From: CAYYKD01 sp964471825
GTDB lineage: Bacteria > Spirochaetota > GWE2-31-10 > CAYYKD01
Direction: 5' to 3'
Length of the DNA stretch: 64,000 bases
NCBI GenBank assembly: GCA_964471825.1
Contig: CAYYKD010000006.1
Span: forward strand, 1-64,000
Of this stretch, positions 16,330-25,564 are shown in pieces (positions within the stretch are counted from its first letter, which is position 1; each line of letters begins with the position of its first letter). Under the pieces are notes generated by a model. The model worked only from the letters and a program-made list of their open reading frames with translations, searched no databases and had not been told where the DNA came from. The position numbers and the translations under genes were made by a program.

Positions 16330-17775
16330 ATGAAAATTCTGCAAAAATATGAAGGTAAAGACAGAGCCTGTTTTTATCCATACTTAATTGACGATGATCT
16401 GACTGTTTATAATTACCCAATTGAAATTCTTGATTTTCTTAAGGTTAACAGAGATTTTTTTAAATCAAAAGATGCCGTAAAGAAGGTTTTTTCAGATGGG
16501 ATGGAACTTTTTTTAGTAAACATTGGCAAGAAAGATGCCGTTTCTTTTGAAGTTGTGCGTGAGTATGCGAATATTTGCTATAAAACAGCAAGTAGTGAGT
16601 TGATTAAAAATTTTAACTTGCGTATCTATCCCGGACTATGGCAACTCGATAAAGAGTGTGTTTACAGTTCAACTATGGAGTCACTCTTATTATCAGGTTA
16701 TAGTTATAATGTGTTTAAGAAGGTTGATGGAATAAAGTTTACCATTGATGAGGTCTGTATAGTTTCTGATGTGAAGATTGATAGAGAGTCAGATCAGATT
16801 AACCGAGTTGAGATAGTTTCTAAAAGTGTTGTCAGAGCAAGGGACCTTATAAATGGCCCTGCAAATCTTGTTGATATTGAGTATTTTCAAAATGAGGTAA
16901 AAAAAGTAGTTGATGATAATGGCCTGGCATTTGAGGTGTTCAATCACGAAGATCTTGCGAAGATGAATATGAATCTTCTGTTAGCAGTCGGTCAGGCGGC
17001 TTTGCAGCCTCCAAGACTTTTAAAGATCACCTACACTCATAAAACACCTAAAAAAAAGATTATTCTTGCCGGTAAAGGGATCATTTTTGATACAGGCGGC
17101 TTGCATATAAAGACAGAGACATTTATGGATCATATGAAGTGTGATATGGGCGGAGCAGCGGTCGTCTTGTCTGTAATAGAGTCAGTTTCTAAGTTGGCAT
17201 TGCCTGTAGAACTAATTGTATTAATCCCGTTGGCAGAGAACAGTGTTGATGCGGCTTCATATCATCCGGGTGATATTATAGTCGGACATAAAGGTAAGTC
17301 AGTTGAGATTCTATCTACAGATGCCGAGGGGCGTTTGATTCTTGCAGATACACTTTCCTATGCGGACACACTCGGAGCAGACATTGTGCTTGATGTTGCT
17401 ACACTTACAGGTGCGGTTAGAATTGCACTTGGCACAAAGATAGCTGCAGGTTACTTTAGGAATGATGAGTTAAGAAATAATGTTATTGCCAGTTCAGATA
17501 GAACCGGTGAGGCTATCTGGCCAATGCCATTATATGAACCATACAAAAAGAACTTAAAGTCGCCTGTTGCAGATCTGGGTAATCTTGGCGTTCCTTTTAG
17601 AGAAGCCGGCTCTGTAACTGCCGCTTTATTTTTAGGAGAATTTGTCGATAATAATAACTGGGCACACCTTGATATTGCATCTGTATCTTTTGCAGATAAT
17701 GAAAACTATTACATACCAAAGGGTGGCACAGGGGTTCCTGTAAGAACGCTTGTTGACTATATTGAACATATATAA
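16330..17775 (+). CDS. pepA: leucyl aminopeptidase (M17)
   Basis: This 481-aa cytosolic metallo-aminopeptidase releases N-terminal residues from peptides. An N-terminal macro-like domain (about 1-160) precedes the catalytic domain. The catalytic domain has VGQAALQPPRLLKITY, the dizinc/lysine region GKGIIFDTGGLHIK, the CDMGGAAVVL segment and the signature STDAEGRLILADTL. The usual family signature is NTDAEGR, so the first residue differs (Ser). Length is standard. It is followed 9 nt later by the cNMP-binding gene, suggesting co-transcription. Confidence 0.9.
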   Translation: MKILQKYEGKDRACFYPYLIDDDLTVYNYPIEILDFLKVNRDFFKSKDAVKKVFSDGMELFLVNIGKKDAVSFEVVREYANICYKTASSELIKNFNLRIYPGLWQLDKECVYSSTMESLLLSGYSYNVFKKVDGIKFTIDEVCIVSDVKIDRESDQINRVEIVSKSVVRARDLINGPANLVDIEYFQNEVKKVVDDNGLAFEVFNHEDLAKMNMNLLLAVGQAALQPPRLLKITYTHKTPKKKIILAGKGIIFDTGGLHIKTETFMDHMKCDMGGAAVVLSVIESVSKLALPVELIVLIPLAENSVDAASYHPGDIIVGHKGKSVEILSTDAEGRLILADTLSYADTLGADIVLDVATLTGAVRIALGTKIAAGYFRNDELRNNVIASSDRTGEAIWPMPLYEPYKKNLKSPVADLGNLGVPFREAGSVTAALFLGEFVDNNNWAHLDIASVSFADNENYYIPKGGTGVPVRTLVDYIEHI

Positions 17776-17784
17776 GGATAACTA

Positions 17785-18969
17785 ATGAAAGTTCCTATAA
17801 AGAAATATTCTGCCGGTGCATTTATCTATCTTGATGGTAAAATCAATCCCGGAGATTTTTTTATAGTCAAGTCCGGTCAGGTCAAAATAATTCGCACAAA
17901 TAAGATCCTTGGTGACAGTGAAGACATAAAGGGGATCGGTTATATTTTCGGGATAATTCAATCAATAACGGGCATAACCGAGGAAGAAACAGTTCAGGCA
18001 TTAAGTGATTGCGAGATATTTCAACTTAAGAAGGATGAAATATCTCTATTATATTCTAATCACCCCTCTGTGATCTTGAAAATAATCTCGGAGTACTCAG
18101 AGATATTGCGTAAGTTGGATAAAGATCTTGTTATGTACGATATATTTTTGACATCCGGTAACAGGTCTGAGAGGGTGTGTGAGATAGCAGAGAAGTATAT
18201 AGCTATAGGACAACCTGATAAAGCATCAAGGTTACTTAATTCATTTATTCTAGAACCTGATGTTGATAGTCAATGCGTGAGTATGGCAAAAAGCATGCTC
18301 AATAAGGTGCCGGGAATCCCCTTTGAATTGTATAATGTTGATAATATTATACAACATAAGCGTATTAATAAGGGAACAATTATTTTTACTGAGTATGAAC
18401 TTGGTAACAGTATGTTTATTATTAAAAAGGGAAAAGTAAAGATAACAAAGCTGAAAAATGATAAGGAAATACTTCTAGCTGTTATAGGTGAAGGTCAAAT
18501 TTTCGGAGAGATGTCTATTTTTAATGACAAACCTAGAAATGCAACTGCCTATGCAGTTGAAAATACCGATCTTATGATAGTTGATGAGAAGGGATTGAGA
18601 AATCTTCCTCCGTCAATTTTTGTTAAGACGCTTGAGCTTCTAACAAAGAGAATATGGTTTGTACAGCAGCAATTGATGGCATATAAATTTCCATTTCCAC
18701 CTGCGAGGCTTTATTATTTCTTATACGCAAAGCTTAAACAGTTAAATCCAAGGATTGAGCATGATTCAAACAGAGGTCATGTGTTTAGTATCTCTTTAGA
18801 CGATCTATTTTTGATGACTGACTTTGATAAAGACAACCGAAGTGAGGCCGGTCCTTTCTTAAGTGATGATAATTTTGAGTTCACAACAGACTCTATCAAA
18901 GTTCGCAGCATAAAAAAACTTCTTGACAAGAAGAGTTATTACTTTGCAAGACTTGATTCACCAAATTAA
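17785..18969 (+). CDS. protein with two cyclic-nucleotide-binding domains
   Basis: This 394-aa cytoplasmic protein has two Crp-like cNMP-binding beta-roll domains. The first (about residues 1-110) is preceded by KKYSAGAFIYLDGKINPGDF. The second (about 185-290) carries the well-conserved IFGEMSIFNDKPRNATAYA phosphate-binding cassette. A C-terminal helical segment (FPFPPARLYYFLYAKLKQL) ends the protein. No recognisable Crp helix-turn-helix is visible, so DNA binding is unproven; a scaffold or sensor role is equally possible. AGGA 6 nt before ATG supports the start. Two-domain cNMP proteins of this size are frequent in spirochaetes. Confidence 0.75.
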   Translation: MKVPIKKYSAGAFIYLDGKINPGDFFIVKSGQVKIIRTNKILGDSEDIKGIGYIFGIIQSITGITEEETVQALSDCEIFQLKKDEISLLYSNHPSVILKIISEYSEILRKLDKDLVMYDIFLTSGNRSERVCEIAEKYIAIGQPDKASRLLNSFILEPDVDSQCVSMAKSMLNKVPGIPFELYNVDNIIQHKRINKGTIIFTEYELGNSMFIIKKGKVKITKLKNDKEILLAVIGEGQIFGEMSIFNDKPRNATAYAVENTDLMIVDEKGLRNLPPSIFVKTLELLTKRIWFVQQQLMAYKFPFPPARLYYFLYAKLKQLNPRIEHDSNRGHVFSISLDDLFLMTDFDKDNRSEAGPFLSDDNFEFTTDSIKVRSIKKLLDKKSYYFARLDSPN

Positions 18970-19079
18970 CTTATAGGGAGGCTGTCCACTAAGTCGGTTT
19001 ATAAATGATTTTACTCGTCTCACGCCGGCAATTAAACAGAATTTCTAAAAGTAGAATTTCTAAAAGTAATAAATTTTTG

Positions 19080-19108
19080 TTGACAATTAAAAAAATATTT
19101 GATATAAG
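19080..19108 (+). promoter_or_regulatory. promoter of tRNA-Gly
   Basis: TTGACA (19080-19085), 17 nt, TATAAG (19103-19108), ending 14 nt before the mature tRNA. This is a strong match for the housekeeping sigma factor. Confidence 0.75.
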
Positions 19109-19122
19109 ATATAACATAATTT

Positions 19123-19193
19123 GCGAGTGTAGTTCAATGGTAGAACTTCAGCCTTCCAAGCTGATAGCGTCGGTTCGATTCCGATCACTCGCT
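19123..19193 (+). tRNA. tRNA-Gly (anticodon TCC)
   Basis: A 71-nt cloverleaf: acceptor arm GCGAGTG/CACTCGC with discriminator T (19193), D-arm GTTC/GAAC, anticodon stem TCAGC/GCTGA around loop CTTCCAA (TCC at 19155-19157), and T-arm with loop TTCGATT. The 3' CCA is not encoded. Confidence 0.95.
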
Positions 19194-19199
19194 TTCAAT

Positions 19200-19229
19200 A
19201 ATGACGGCTTTTTTGTCGTCATTTTTTTT
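19200..19229 (+). terminator. rho-independent terminator after tRNA-Gly
   Basis: ATGACG (19201-19206) pairs with CGTCAT (19217-19222) and is followed by a run of T. The flanks 18970-19079 and 19230-19345 contain nothing else I can assign. Confidence 0.75.
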
Positions 19230-19345
19230 AATAGGTTTAGATTTGTACATGCTGAGACACTCTCAGACTGTGTGATAAATATGATTGTCTCAGGTTTAAG
19301 ATGGTTTTTATCCACAGTTAGTAGTGCTATTCGGGGATAATATCA

Positions 19346-20212
19346 ATGAATATTCAACAGTTAGTTAGAGACCTAAATATCGAAGAGCGGTTAAGAGCTT
19401 TATTGTATTACGAGAATGCAATAAAACACTCATTGGAATGGGGGATGAACTATATCTTGTTTTCACCATCCAAGAGGATTCGTCCGTTATTATTACTTGA
19501 AACAAACAGACTGTTTGGTGATATTGACGATGATGCCTACACCCTAGCTGCGTGTGTTGAGCTTATTCATACATATTCTCTCGTTCATGATGATCTCCCC
19601 TGTATGGATGATGACAGGCTTAGGAGAGGTCAGCCTACTTTACACACAATAATTAATGATGCCTATGCAGTTTTAACCGGCGACGCACTTCTTACAAGAG
19701 GGTTCGGTATACTATCAGCCTATTCTAAAAATGATAAAATTCCTCAGATACTCAGGCTTGTCTATGAAAAATCGGGTGAAATGGGTATGATAAAAGGTCA
19801 GAGGCTCGATCTTATGGGTGAGGGGTTTTCACTTGATATTGAGTCGATTAATGAGATCAATTATTTTAAGACATGCAATATGATACAGCTTTCAATGATG
19901 CTTGGGGCAATAAATGCCGGATATTCAGGCGACCTAAAGATTATCGAAGAACTTGGATCAATAATTGGTCATATTTTTCAAATACAGGATGATATTCTTG
20001 ATATAACCGGAAACACACTTGAGATAGGAAAGGAAACCGGTAGTGATCAGAAAAAAAAGAAATCATCTATGCCGCTTGTTATGGGTCTGCAAAAAGCAGA
20101 GGATTACCTAAAAAATCTAGGTGATGCTGCTATTCTAATGATCAAGAGTATCCCTAATGGAGAAAAATTCTTTATACAACTCATAGAATATCTGGTTAAC
20201 CGTACAAGATGA
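19346..20212 (+). CDS. ispA: polyprenyl diphosphate synthase (FPP/GGPP synthase)
   Basis: This 288-aa trans-prenyltransferase condenses IPP with allylic diphosphates to give C15 or C20 precursors for undecaprenyl phosphate and quinones. The first aspartate-rich motif is HDDLPCMDDDRLRRG and the second is QDDILD, with KGQRLDL and the GxxFQ-type IGHIFQ between them. The length and FARM pattern fit IspA-type bacterial short-chain synthases. GGGGA 8 nt before ATG 19346 supports the start. The gene overlaps tlyA by 4 nt (ATGA), and the ispA-tlyA neighbourhood is common in bacteria. Confidence 0.88.
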   Translation: MNIQQLVRDLNIEERLRALLYYENAIKHSLEWGMNYILFSPSKRIRPLLLLETNRLFGDIDDDAYTLAACVELIHTYSLVHDDLPCMDDDRLRRGQPTLHTIINDAYAVLTGDALLTRGFGILSAYSKNDKIPQILRLVYEKSGEMGMIKGQRLDLMGEGFSLDIESINEINYFKTCNMIQLSMMLGAINAGYSGDLKIIEELGSIIGHIFQIQDDILDITGNTLEIGKETGSDQKKKKSSMPLVMGLQKAEDYLKNLGDAAILMIKSIPNGEKFFIQLIEYLVNRTR

Positions 20213-20949
20213 AACTCTCTCTAAAGAATGTATTGATTGAAAAATATGGTTTAGATGAGAAGACTGCTATCGGTACGATAATGTCCGGTTCAGTATCAGT
20301 TAATGGTCAAAAAGAAATCAGAGTAAATTCACCGGTCGATATTGATAAATGCAAGATTGAATTTATTGGGATGATTAAAAGAGAGGTGTCCAGGGGAGCT
20401 CTCAAACTTGAACGAGCATTTGATAGATTTAATATCTGTTTAAATTCGGGGATCTGTCTTGATGTCGGCAGTTCAACCGGCGGCTTTACTTCTACCTTAT
20501 TAAAAAATGGTGCAAAGAGGGTCTATGCAGTGGATTGCGGCACTAACCAGCTTGATTATTCACTCCGGATTGATAGTAGAGTTGTTGTTATGGAAAATCA
20601 AAAAGCACAGCTGCTTACTGCGGAGGATATCCCTGAAGATATCGACCTTTGTACTGCAGATCTTAGTTTTACAAGTAGCGTATCTATTATAGAATATTTA
20701 AAAAAAAAATTGGCTATTCAAAGGTTTGTTGTTTTAATTAAACCACAGTTTGAGTATTCACGACTTGTAGATCTGCTTCAATTGTCAAAAAACTTTAATG
20801 GAATTGTTAAAAATGACGATGATAGAGTAAGAATTGTTGACTTCATCAAAAATGAATTTATAATCAAGGGGTTCAATATTAAAGATATTGTTGTTAGCCC
20901 GATTAAAGGCAGTAAGGGAAATGAAGAATACCTGTTTTATTTACAATAG
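20209..20949 (+). CDS. tlyA: TlyA-family rRNA 2'-O-methyltransferase / haemolysin homologue
   Basis: The 246-aa protein has an N-terminal S4 RNA-binding domain (about residues 1-60, LIEKYGLDEKTAIGTIMSGS). An FtsJ-type SAM methyltransferase domain follows, with SRGALKLERAF, motif I CLDVGSSTGGFTSTLL and VYAVDCGTNQLDYSLR. Characterised mycobacterial TlyA methylates cytidines in 16S and 23S rRNA, affecting capreomycin sensitivity; in Brachyspira the homologue was described as a haemolysin. Start ATG overlaps the ispA stop, so translation is coupled. Confidence 0.88.
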   Translation: MKLSLKNVLIEKYGLDEKTAIGTIMSGSVSVNGQKEIRVNSPVDIDKCKIEFIGMIKREVSRGALKLERAFDRFNICLNSGICLDVGSSTGGFTSTLLKNGAKRVYAVDCGTNQLDYSLRIDSRVVVMENQKAQLLTAEDIPEDIDLCTADLSFTSSVSIIEYLKKKLAIQRFVVLIKPQFEYSRLVDLLQLSKNFNGIVKNDDDRVRIVDFIKNEFIIKGFNIKDIVVSPIKGSKGNEEYLFYLQ

Positions 20950-21994
20950 AATTCAAGAGAGATCTTTATATATCATACTTATTTTGTATTTTGTTTTATT
21001 TTTTATTTCCTGTGAAGGGTATTATAATAATTTGAGTTCTCCGATAGATAGAAATCGTAAAACAGCTGCTTTATTGCTCCGAAAACCTGTCAATAATGAT
21101 ATTACAGATCTTATTCTATGGGCAAATAACCTCAAAATAGTCTCCGAGGAACAAAAAATTGAAGAATCACTTATCGACTATCTTGGCGTTTTATCCCTTA
21201 AAGAGGAAGAACCGTTTAAATCGTATTTAAATTTTCTTGTGTCTCAGATATATTGGGAAAAGGAAAATATTGAATCAAGTCTACTCTATTTATCAAAGAT
21301 AGATAGATCTGCCTATAACCTTCAATATGACTATATGCCGATTGGTCTGATATCTTCACAGAGAGTAATAAAGTCAAATATTTCACCATATTCTCATATT
21401 GAGGCTGCATTTTTAACAATTTCGGTTGATTTTGCTGATTTTATTGATGTTCCTCTTTTTAAGAAGGAGTTTGCGGAATTCTATAGAAGTAATTATCGGA
21501 TTGACAAAGCTGTAGTTCTTATGGAAGAGATAATTGCAATGTCCAATAAAAATCAGGCCATCAAAAATATTATAGATCTAAGAGCTATGAAAAATGACAT
21601 ATGGTTTTATCGATCGTCTAAGGATTGGATATATAAGGATCTTGAGGAGCTTGTTTCTAAAATTCAAAAAGCAGTTCAGGCTCGTAATGAGCTTCTTCTA
21701 AGCCGATATGTTTCAAAAACCAGTTTTGAAGGGCGGCTCTGGTCAAAAGAAAAAACAATGGTGTATTCATACAGAGATATCTATATATCAAATAAGTGGA
21801 ATAGAAATATTGTGTTTTCAACTAAACTTGAGGATTTTTCAAGTGAAACTGAGGCATATTTAAAGACGACAAACTGGAATTTTTCTTATCTGCAAACATG
21901 GTATTTGTATTTTAAGAAAGTTGACTATCCGTATGATAATAGAATTAATGGGGGATGGGAATGGAAAGGAATTTACTTTGGGGAAAGGTCTTAA
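20921..21994 (+). CDS. predicted lipoprotein of unknown function
   Basis: From ATG 20921 the product is 357 aa with a basic/hydrophobic signal ending in the lipobox FFISC (Cys near residue 31). The mature chain is mainly helical, with alternating charged and hydrophobic residues suggesting TPR-like or helical-repeat structure. It then ends in a Trp/Tyr-rich segment (WNFSYLQTWYLYFKK). The gene begins inside the 3' end of tlyA (29-nt overlap) and runs into the start of the lytic transglycosylase gene (34-nt overlap), so it is embedded in an ispA-tlyA-mltD operon. It may assist the transglycosylase; I do not recognise the family. Confidence 0.6.
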   Translation: MKNTCFIYNRIQERSLYIILILYFVLFFISCEGYYNNLSSPIDRNRKTAALLLRKPVNNDITDLILWANNLKIVSEEQKIEESLIDYLGVLSLKEEEPFKSYLNFLVSQIYWEKENIESSLLYLSKIDRSAYNLQYDYMPIGLISSQRVIKSNISPYSHIEAAFLTISVDFADFIDVPLFKKEFAEFYRSNYRIDKAVVLMEEIIAMSNKNQAIKNIIDLRAMKNDIWFYRSSKDWIYKDLEELVSKIQKAVQARNELLLSRYVSKTSFEGRLWSKEKTMVYSYRDIYISNKWNRNIVFSTKLEDFSSETEAYLKTTNWNFSYLQTWYLYFKKVDYPYDNRINGGWEWKGIYFGERS

Positions 21995-23442
21995 TTTATG
22001 TAATGTTGACAAGCGGGTGTCTGAGTTCTACAGAGAATCTTAGACTTAGTGATTCGGATAACAGCAATCCGATAGATGGGAATCTATCCTATTTTGATAT
22101 TGAGGAAATAGAAAAGATAGAGAAGATAGAGTTATCGCTCGATTCATTTGAGATAGCTGATAATGAAGCAGTATTTGATTCTGACAATCCGAATTCTTCA
22201 GATGTTCCATCTGCGGCAATAGTTGAAAATACTGAAAATTTGAAAGCAGAGGTTATGAGTTTAATTAGCTTCTGTAGAAAATCGAGTGTGAAACCCTTAG
22301 AAAAATCAAAGCCGTTTGTTATTGTGTCAAACTATCATGTCGATAAACAGATAGAACATTTTGCATCAAAACGGACTCATTTTATACAGACCTCACTAAA
22401 AAGAGCTGAACCATACATAGATGAGATTAAAAAAATTTTTTCTGACCTTAATTTACCCGAAGAATTAGCGTACTTACCGTTGATAGAATCCGGATTTAAT
22501 AATATTGCTGTATCAAATAAAGGTGCTACCGGTATGTGGCAATTTATGCCCGGAACTGCAAAGTGGATGGGGATGAAGCTTGATACATGGGTTGATGAAA
22601 GAAAGGATCCGATTATCGCGGCAAAAAAGGCTGCTAAGTATCTAAAGTTCCTATATGAGAAGTTTGATTGTTGGTATCTATCACTGGCGGCCTATAATTA
22701 TGGAGGGTTTAACCTTAGAAAAGCCATGAAGAGAGGTGGGACTACAGATTATTTTGAGCTTATCGAAAAGAGTGTGATGCCAAAGGAAACAAGTGACTAT
22801 GTTCCAAAATTTATAGCAAGTATAATAATGATAAAAAATGCAGAGAAATTTAATATTGATTATAAAGAAGAGCAGGCTGATTATAGATATGTACACATTC
22901 CATTTATGGCATCTGTTCATCATGTTTCAAAGACGGCAAATATTGATATAAATACTTTTTCTAAATTAAACCCGGCACTTAGGACAAGGTTTGTCCCTGC
23001 TTCAAACTACAATTATGAAGTCAGGCTTCCGATTGAGAATGCAGAGATACTTGCAATGAACATGGAAACTCTTAAGCAACAGAGCAAGACTAATTATGTA
23101 ATATACTATATTAAGGCAGGGGATAGTCTGTCACTTATAGCTGATAGATATGGTGTAACAATGCCAATGATAATGAGTATAAATGGCATAAATAATCCAA
23201 ATAGAATATGGCAAGGACAAAGAATCTACATCCCTTCAACAGGATATTATGCTAATCAGGTTGTTGCTAAGCAGGTAAATAAACAGCCGGTAAATAATAT
23301 AGGTTTTTATAGAGTAAGGAAGGGGGAAACGCTTTCTCATATTGCAATTAAGTTTGGAGTCTCTCAGGTACATTTAACAAAATTGAATAATATAAAAGAT
23401 CCTTCATTTATCAAGGAAGGCGATTTGTTAAGGATAAAATAA
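21961..23442 (+). CDS. mltD: lipoprotein lytic murein transglycosylase with two LysM domains (MltD-like)
   Basis: This 493-aa outer-membrane or periplasmic enzyme cleaves the MurNAc-GlcNAc glycan bond of peptidoglycan. A lipobox-type signal (LTSGC) is followed by a linker of about 130 residues. The SLT domain comes next, with catalytic Glu in LAYLPLIESGFNN and the family motifs SNKGATGMWQFMPGTAK and LAAYNYGG. Two C-terminal LysM repeats (YYIKAGDSLSLIADRYGV and YRVRKGETLSHIAIKFGV) bind glycan. I chose ATG 21961 because GGGG lies 6 nt upstream; ATG 21955 is an alternative. It is followed 3 nt later by an LPP20-like gene. Confidence 0.88.
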   Translation: MERNLLWGKVLIYVMLTSGCLSSTENLRLSDSDNSNPIDGNLSYFDIEEIEKIEKIELSLDSFEIADNEAVFDSDNPNSSDVPSAAIVENTENLKAEVMSLISFCRKSSVKPLEKSKPFVIVSNYHVDKQIEHFASKRTHFIQTSLKRAEPYIDEIKKIFSDLNLPEELAYLPLIESGFNNIAVSNKGATGMWQFMPGTAKWMGMKLDTWVDERKDPIIAAKKAAKYLKFLYEKFDCWYLSLAAYNYGGFNLRKAMKRGGTTDYFELIEKSVMPKETSDYVPKFIASIIMIKNAEKFNIDYKEEQADYRYVHIPFMASVHHVSKTANIDINTFSKLNPALRTRFVPASNYNYEVRLPIENAEILAMNMETLKQQSKTNYVIYYIKAGDSLSLIADRYGVTMPMIMSINGINNPNRIWQGQRIYIPSTGYYANQVVAKQVNKQPVNNIGFYRVRKGETLSHIAIKFGVSQVHLTKLNNIKDPSFIKEGDLLRIK

Positions 23443-23445
23443 AAA

Positions 23446-24280
23446 ATGAGATTATCCCTTTTATTTATATCGCTTGTTTGTTTTTCAATATTTGGTTCTG
23501 ATGATGATAAACACTCCATCGATTGGCTATCAGGTAGAATATATTCTCATTCAATAATGTTTGTTAAGAATGATCATAATTCGGCTTCAAACAGGCTCTA
23601 TGAAATGGAGAAAGCCAGAGAGGCAACAAAGGTAAATTATTATAGGGTTTTGCGACTTCTAAATGTAGAGGAAGGGCTTTCGCTTCTCGAATTTTTTGAG
23701 CGGGATGGATTTAAAAATCGTGAGCTGTACTCACTGATCGATAACGCTAAATTGCATAAGATAGAGTATCCTGCATTGAATTCAATAAAAATAACTTATT
23801 ATATAAATCTGTATGGTGATGAGTCAATTATGAGCATTTTGATGGGAAATCGGGAAAGTTATACCGAGCCATTAAAAAGCTATATGGGGTTCAACTATAG
23901 AACAGGGTATACGGGAATAATAATAGATGCACGCGGTGAGTTGAAGAGCTTTAGTAACTATNNNNNNNNNNTATAGCGTTAAGGTTCAACCCTCTCTCTT
24001 TGTTGCAGTAAGGGATGTTGAGGGGCGACTGGTATTTAATCAATTTAATGTACTTCCCGAGGTGATTAAGCAATCGGGAATGGTTAGGTATGCTCAGGAT
24101 ATAAATGCCGACCATAGCGACAGGGTCGGAGAGAAACCGGTTCAGGTTGTTGCCTCAGGAGTTGGTGATAGAAGAGGTGCTGTCATACTAATTACAGAGA
24201 ATGATGCAAGGCTTGTTTTATCATCTGATTCAACTAAAGAGGCTATCAAAAATGGAAAAGTTGTAATTGTAATTGATTAG
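23446..24280 (+). CDS. secreted LPP20-like protein (one gap)
   Basis: The gene encodes an exported protein of about 275 aa with a signal peptide (RLSLLFISLVCFSIFGS). The mid-region YRTGYTGIIIDARGEL, then PSLFVAVRDVEGRLVFNQFN and ADHSDRVGEKPVQVVASG are the layout of LPP20-type proteins. In other bacteria some LPP20 homologues (for example FlgP) work at the flagellum or outer membrane. The N-gap 23962-23971 changes frame, but the halves fit: the flanks share TAT, and joining them gives SNYSVKVQPSLFV in frame. It is transcribed after mltD and ends at the terminator 24300-24327. A flagellar role is only a suggestion. Confidence 0.6.
23962..23971. other. assembly gap (10 N), probably zero or slightly negative length
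   Basis: Frame analysis requires a real length divisible by three. Overlapping the shared TAT, or joining directly, keeps one continuous frame. Confidence 0.7.
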
Positions 24281-24299
24281 ATATAAGATTAGATATCAA

Positions 24300-24327
24300 A
24301 AAAGAGGCCATATTATAAGCCTCTTTT
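24300..24327. terminator. bidirectional rho-independent terminator
   Basis: AAAAGAGGC (24300-24308) pairs with GCCTCTTTT (24319-24327) around 10 nt. T-runs on both strands fit termination of the LPP20-like gene (+) and of the convergent ferredoxin gene (-). Confidence 0.8.
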
Positions 24328-24373
24328 AGCTTTGAAACTTTTAGTAAAATAAGTTTAGAAAAGCAATAATTTA

Positions 24374-24538
24374 CTAAGCCGAAATTGCATCGGCAGGGCA
24401 TACACTTGCACATGCTCCGCAATCGGTACAAGTATTAGCGTCGATTTTGTATGGTGATCCTTCAGATATTGCATTAACTGGACATTCAGAAACACATGAT
24501 CCGCACTCAATACAATCAGATGAAATTTTATGAGCCAT
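24374..24538 (-). CDS. 2[4Fe-4S] ferredoxin
   Basis: This 54-aa clostridial-type electron carrier has two complete cluster motifs: CIECGSCVSECP and CTDCGACASVCP (CxxCxxCxxxCP twice). ATG 24538 has GGAGG upstream (in TTGGAGGATCGA), and the stop is TAG 24374. It is monocistronic, convergent with the LPP20-like gene and sharing its terminator. It would donate or accept low-potential electrons in anaerobic metabolism (PFOR, hydrogenase or similar), consistent with an anaerobe. Confidence 0.93.
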   Translation of the reverse strand: MAHKISSDCIECGSCVSECPVNAISEGSPYKIDANTCTDCGACASVCPADAISA

Positions 24539-24645
24539 TCGATCCTCCAAAAAAAAAATTAATCCTAATAGAATATTAGAATTAATATAATATACACTAA
24601 TTTAAGGAATTTGAGAAGTTATATTTAGAATAAATTTAAGATAAA

Positions 24646-25191
24646 TTAATAATTAATCATGTAATTGTATATTTCTTCCGGATTATCATTCACGATATAT
24701 AGCTTTCTATCATTCTCAGAAGCGAATTTTTCAATAAAACATTTTTCAAAGAAGAGTATCAGGTCTTTATAGAAGTTGTTGTAGTTAAATAATGCTATGG
24801 GTTTGTCAAAGTATCCTAATTGTTTTAAGGTAATAACTTCGGATATCTCCTCAAGAGTGCCAAAGCCACCCGGCAGGGCGATAAATCCTTGAGAAAGTTC
24901 AAACATTATTGATTTTCTTTCACTCATTGTATAGGTCTCTATTAGTTCAGTGCATTCTTTGTATACAACGCCATCCTTATTGAGTTTTTTTGGTATAACA
25001 CCTGTTACTTTTCCGTTATTTTCAATGTATCTTCTTGCAATTGCTCCCATAATTCCGGTTTTACCGGCTCCATAAACCAGGTTTATTCCGTTTTGACAAA
25101 AAGAATCAGCGACCTTCTCGGCTGCTTCAAAATAATGGTGCTCAATATTTTCACTTGATGAACAAAACATCGCTACATTGATTATCTTCAT
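24646..25191 (-). CDS. LOG-family (lysine decarboxylase-like) nucleotide phosphoribohydrolase
   Basis: This 181-aa Rossmann-fold protein has the family signature PGGFGTLEEISEVITLKQLG and an N-terminal VAMFCSSSENIEHHYFEAAEKV. Bacterial LOG proteins cleave the N-glycosidic bond of (cytokinin) nucleoside 5'-monophosphates or other purine nucleotides; older annotations call them lysine decarboxylase. Length is standard. GAAGG lies before ATG 25191. The physiological substrate in this organism is unknown. Confidence 0.85.
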   Translation of the reverse strand: MKIINVAMFCSSSENIEHHYFEAAEKVADSFCQNGINLVYGAGKTGIMGAIARRYIENNGKVTGVIPKKLNKDGVVYKECTELIETYTMSERKSIMFELSQGFIALPGGFGTLEEISEVITLKQLGYFDKPIALFNYNNFYKDLILFFEKCFIEKFASENDRKLYIVNDNPEEIYNYMINY

Positions 25192-25360
25192 AAAACCTTC
25201 TCATAAGTTCTTAGTAAATTAGATTTAAATTTTCATAATATTTTTTATAAGTCACTACAAATAATATCAGTAATCATTTTTTCGTAATATTTACTTTGTA
25301 GTAATATTAACTTAGTAATATTAACACTACCTTATATGGTTTATATATTAATAATTAAAA

Positions 25361-25528
25361 TAATTCAAATAAAATTATTTAATTAAATTATTTAATTAAA
25401 TGATAAATTAGATGGGAAATAATAGACGAAATGATAAATAAGACAAGAAAAACAGGATAAGAAAAAAAGACAAAACAAACGAACATTCGAAATAAAAAAA
25501 ATAAAAAAAATAAAAAAAATAAAAAAAA
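25361..25528. repeat. AT-rich intergenic region with short tandem repeats
   Basis: The 373-bp region 25192-25564 holds no gene. It contains a duplicated TTATTTAATTAAA-type block (about 25375-25401) and four exact copies of TAAAAAAAA in 9-bp register (25493-25528). The A-tracts lie directly upstream of the kinase gene at 25565 and could bend DNA or act as an UP element. A candidate TTGAAA (25530-25535), 16 nt, TAGTAT (25552-25557) would give a leaderless transcript; no Shine-Dalgarno is visible. Confidence 0.5.
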
Positions 25529-25564
25529 CTTGAAACAATAGAATAAAATGATAGTATATAGTTT

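Noticed and set aside
18976..19002. Sequence GGAGGCTGTCCACTAAGTC resembling insertion-sequence ends
   Set aside because: No partner inverted repeat, transposase or target duplication is visible; one short match is not evidence.
19005..19340. 111-aa plus-strand ORF
   Set aside because: It spans the tRNA-Gly gene, its promoter and its terminator.
25361..25528. Repeat-rich region as a CRISPR array
   Set aside because: Units are 9-13 bp A/T strings with no spacers; no cas genes are present.
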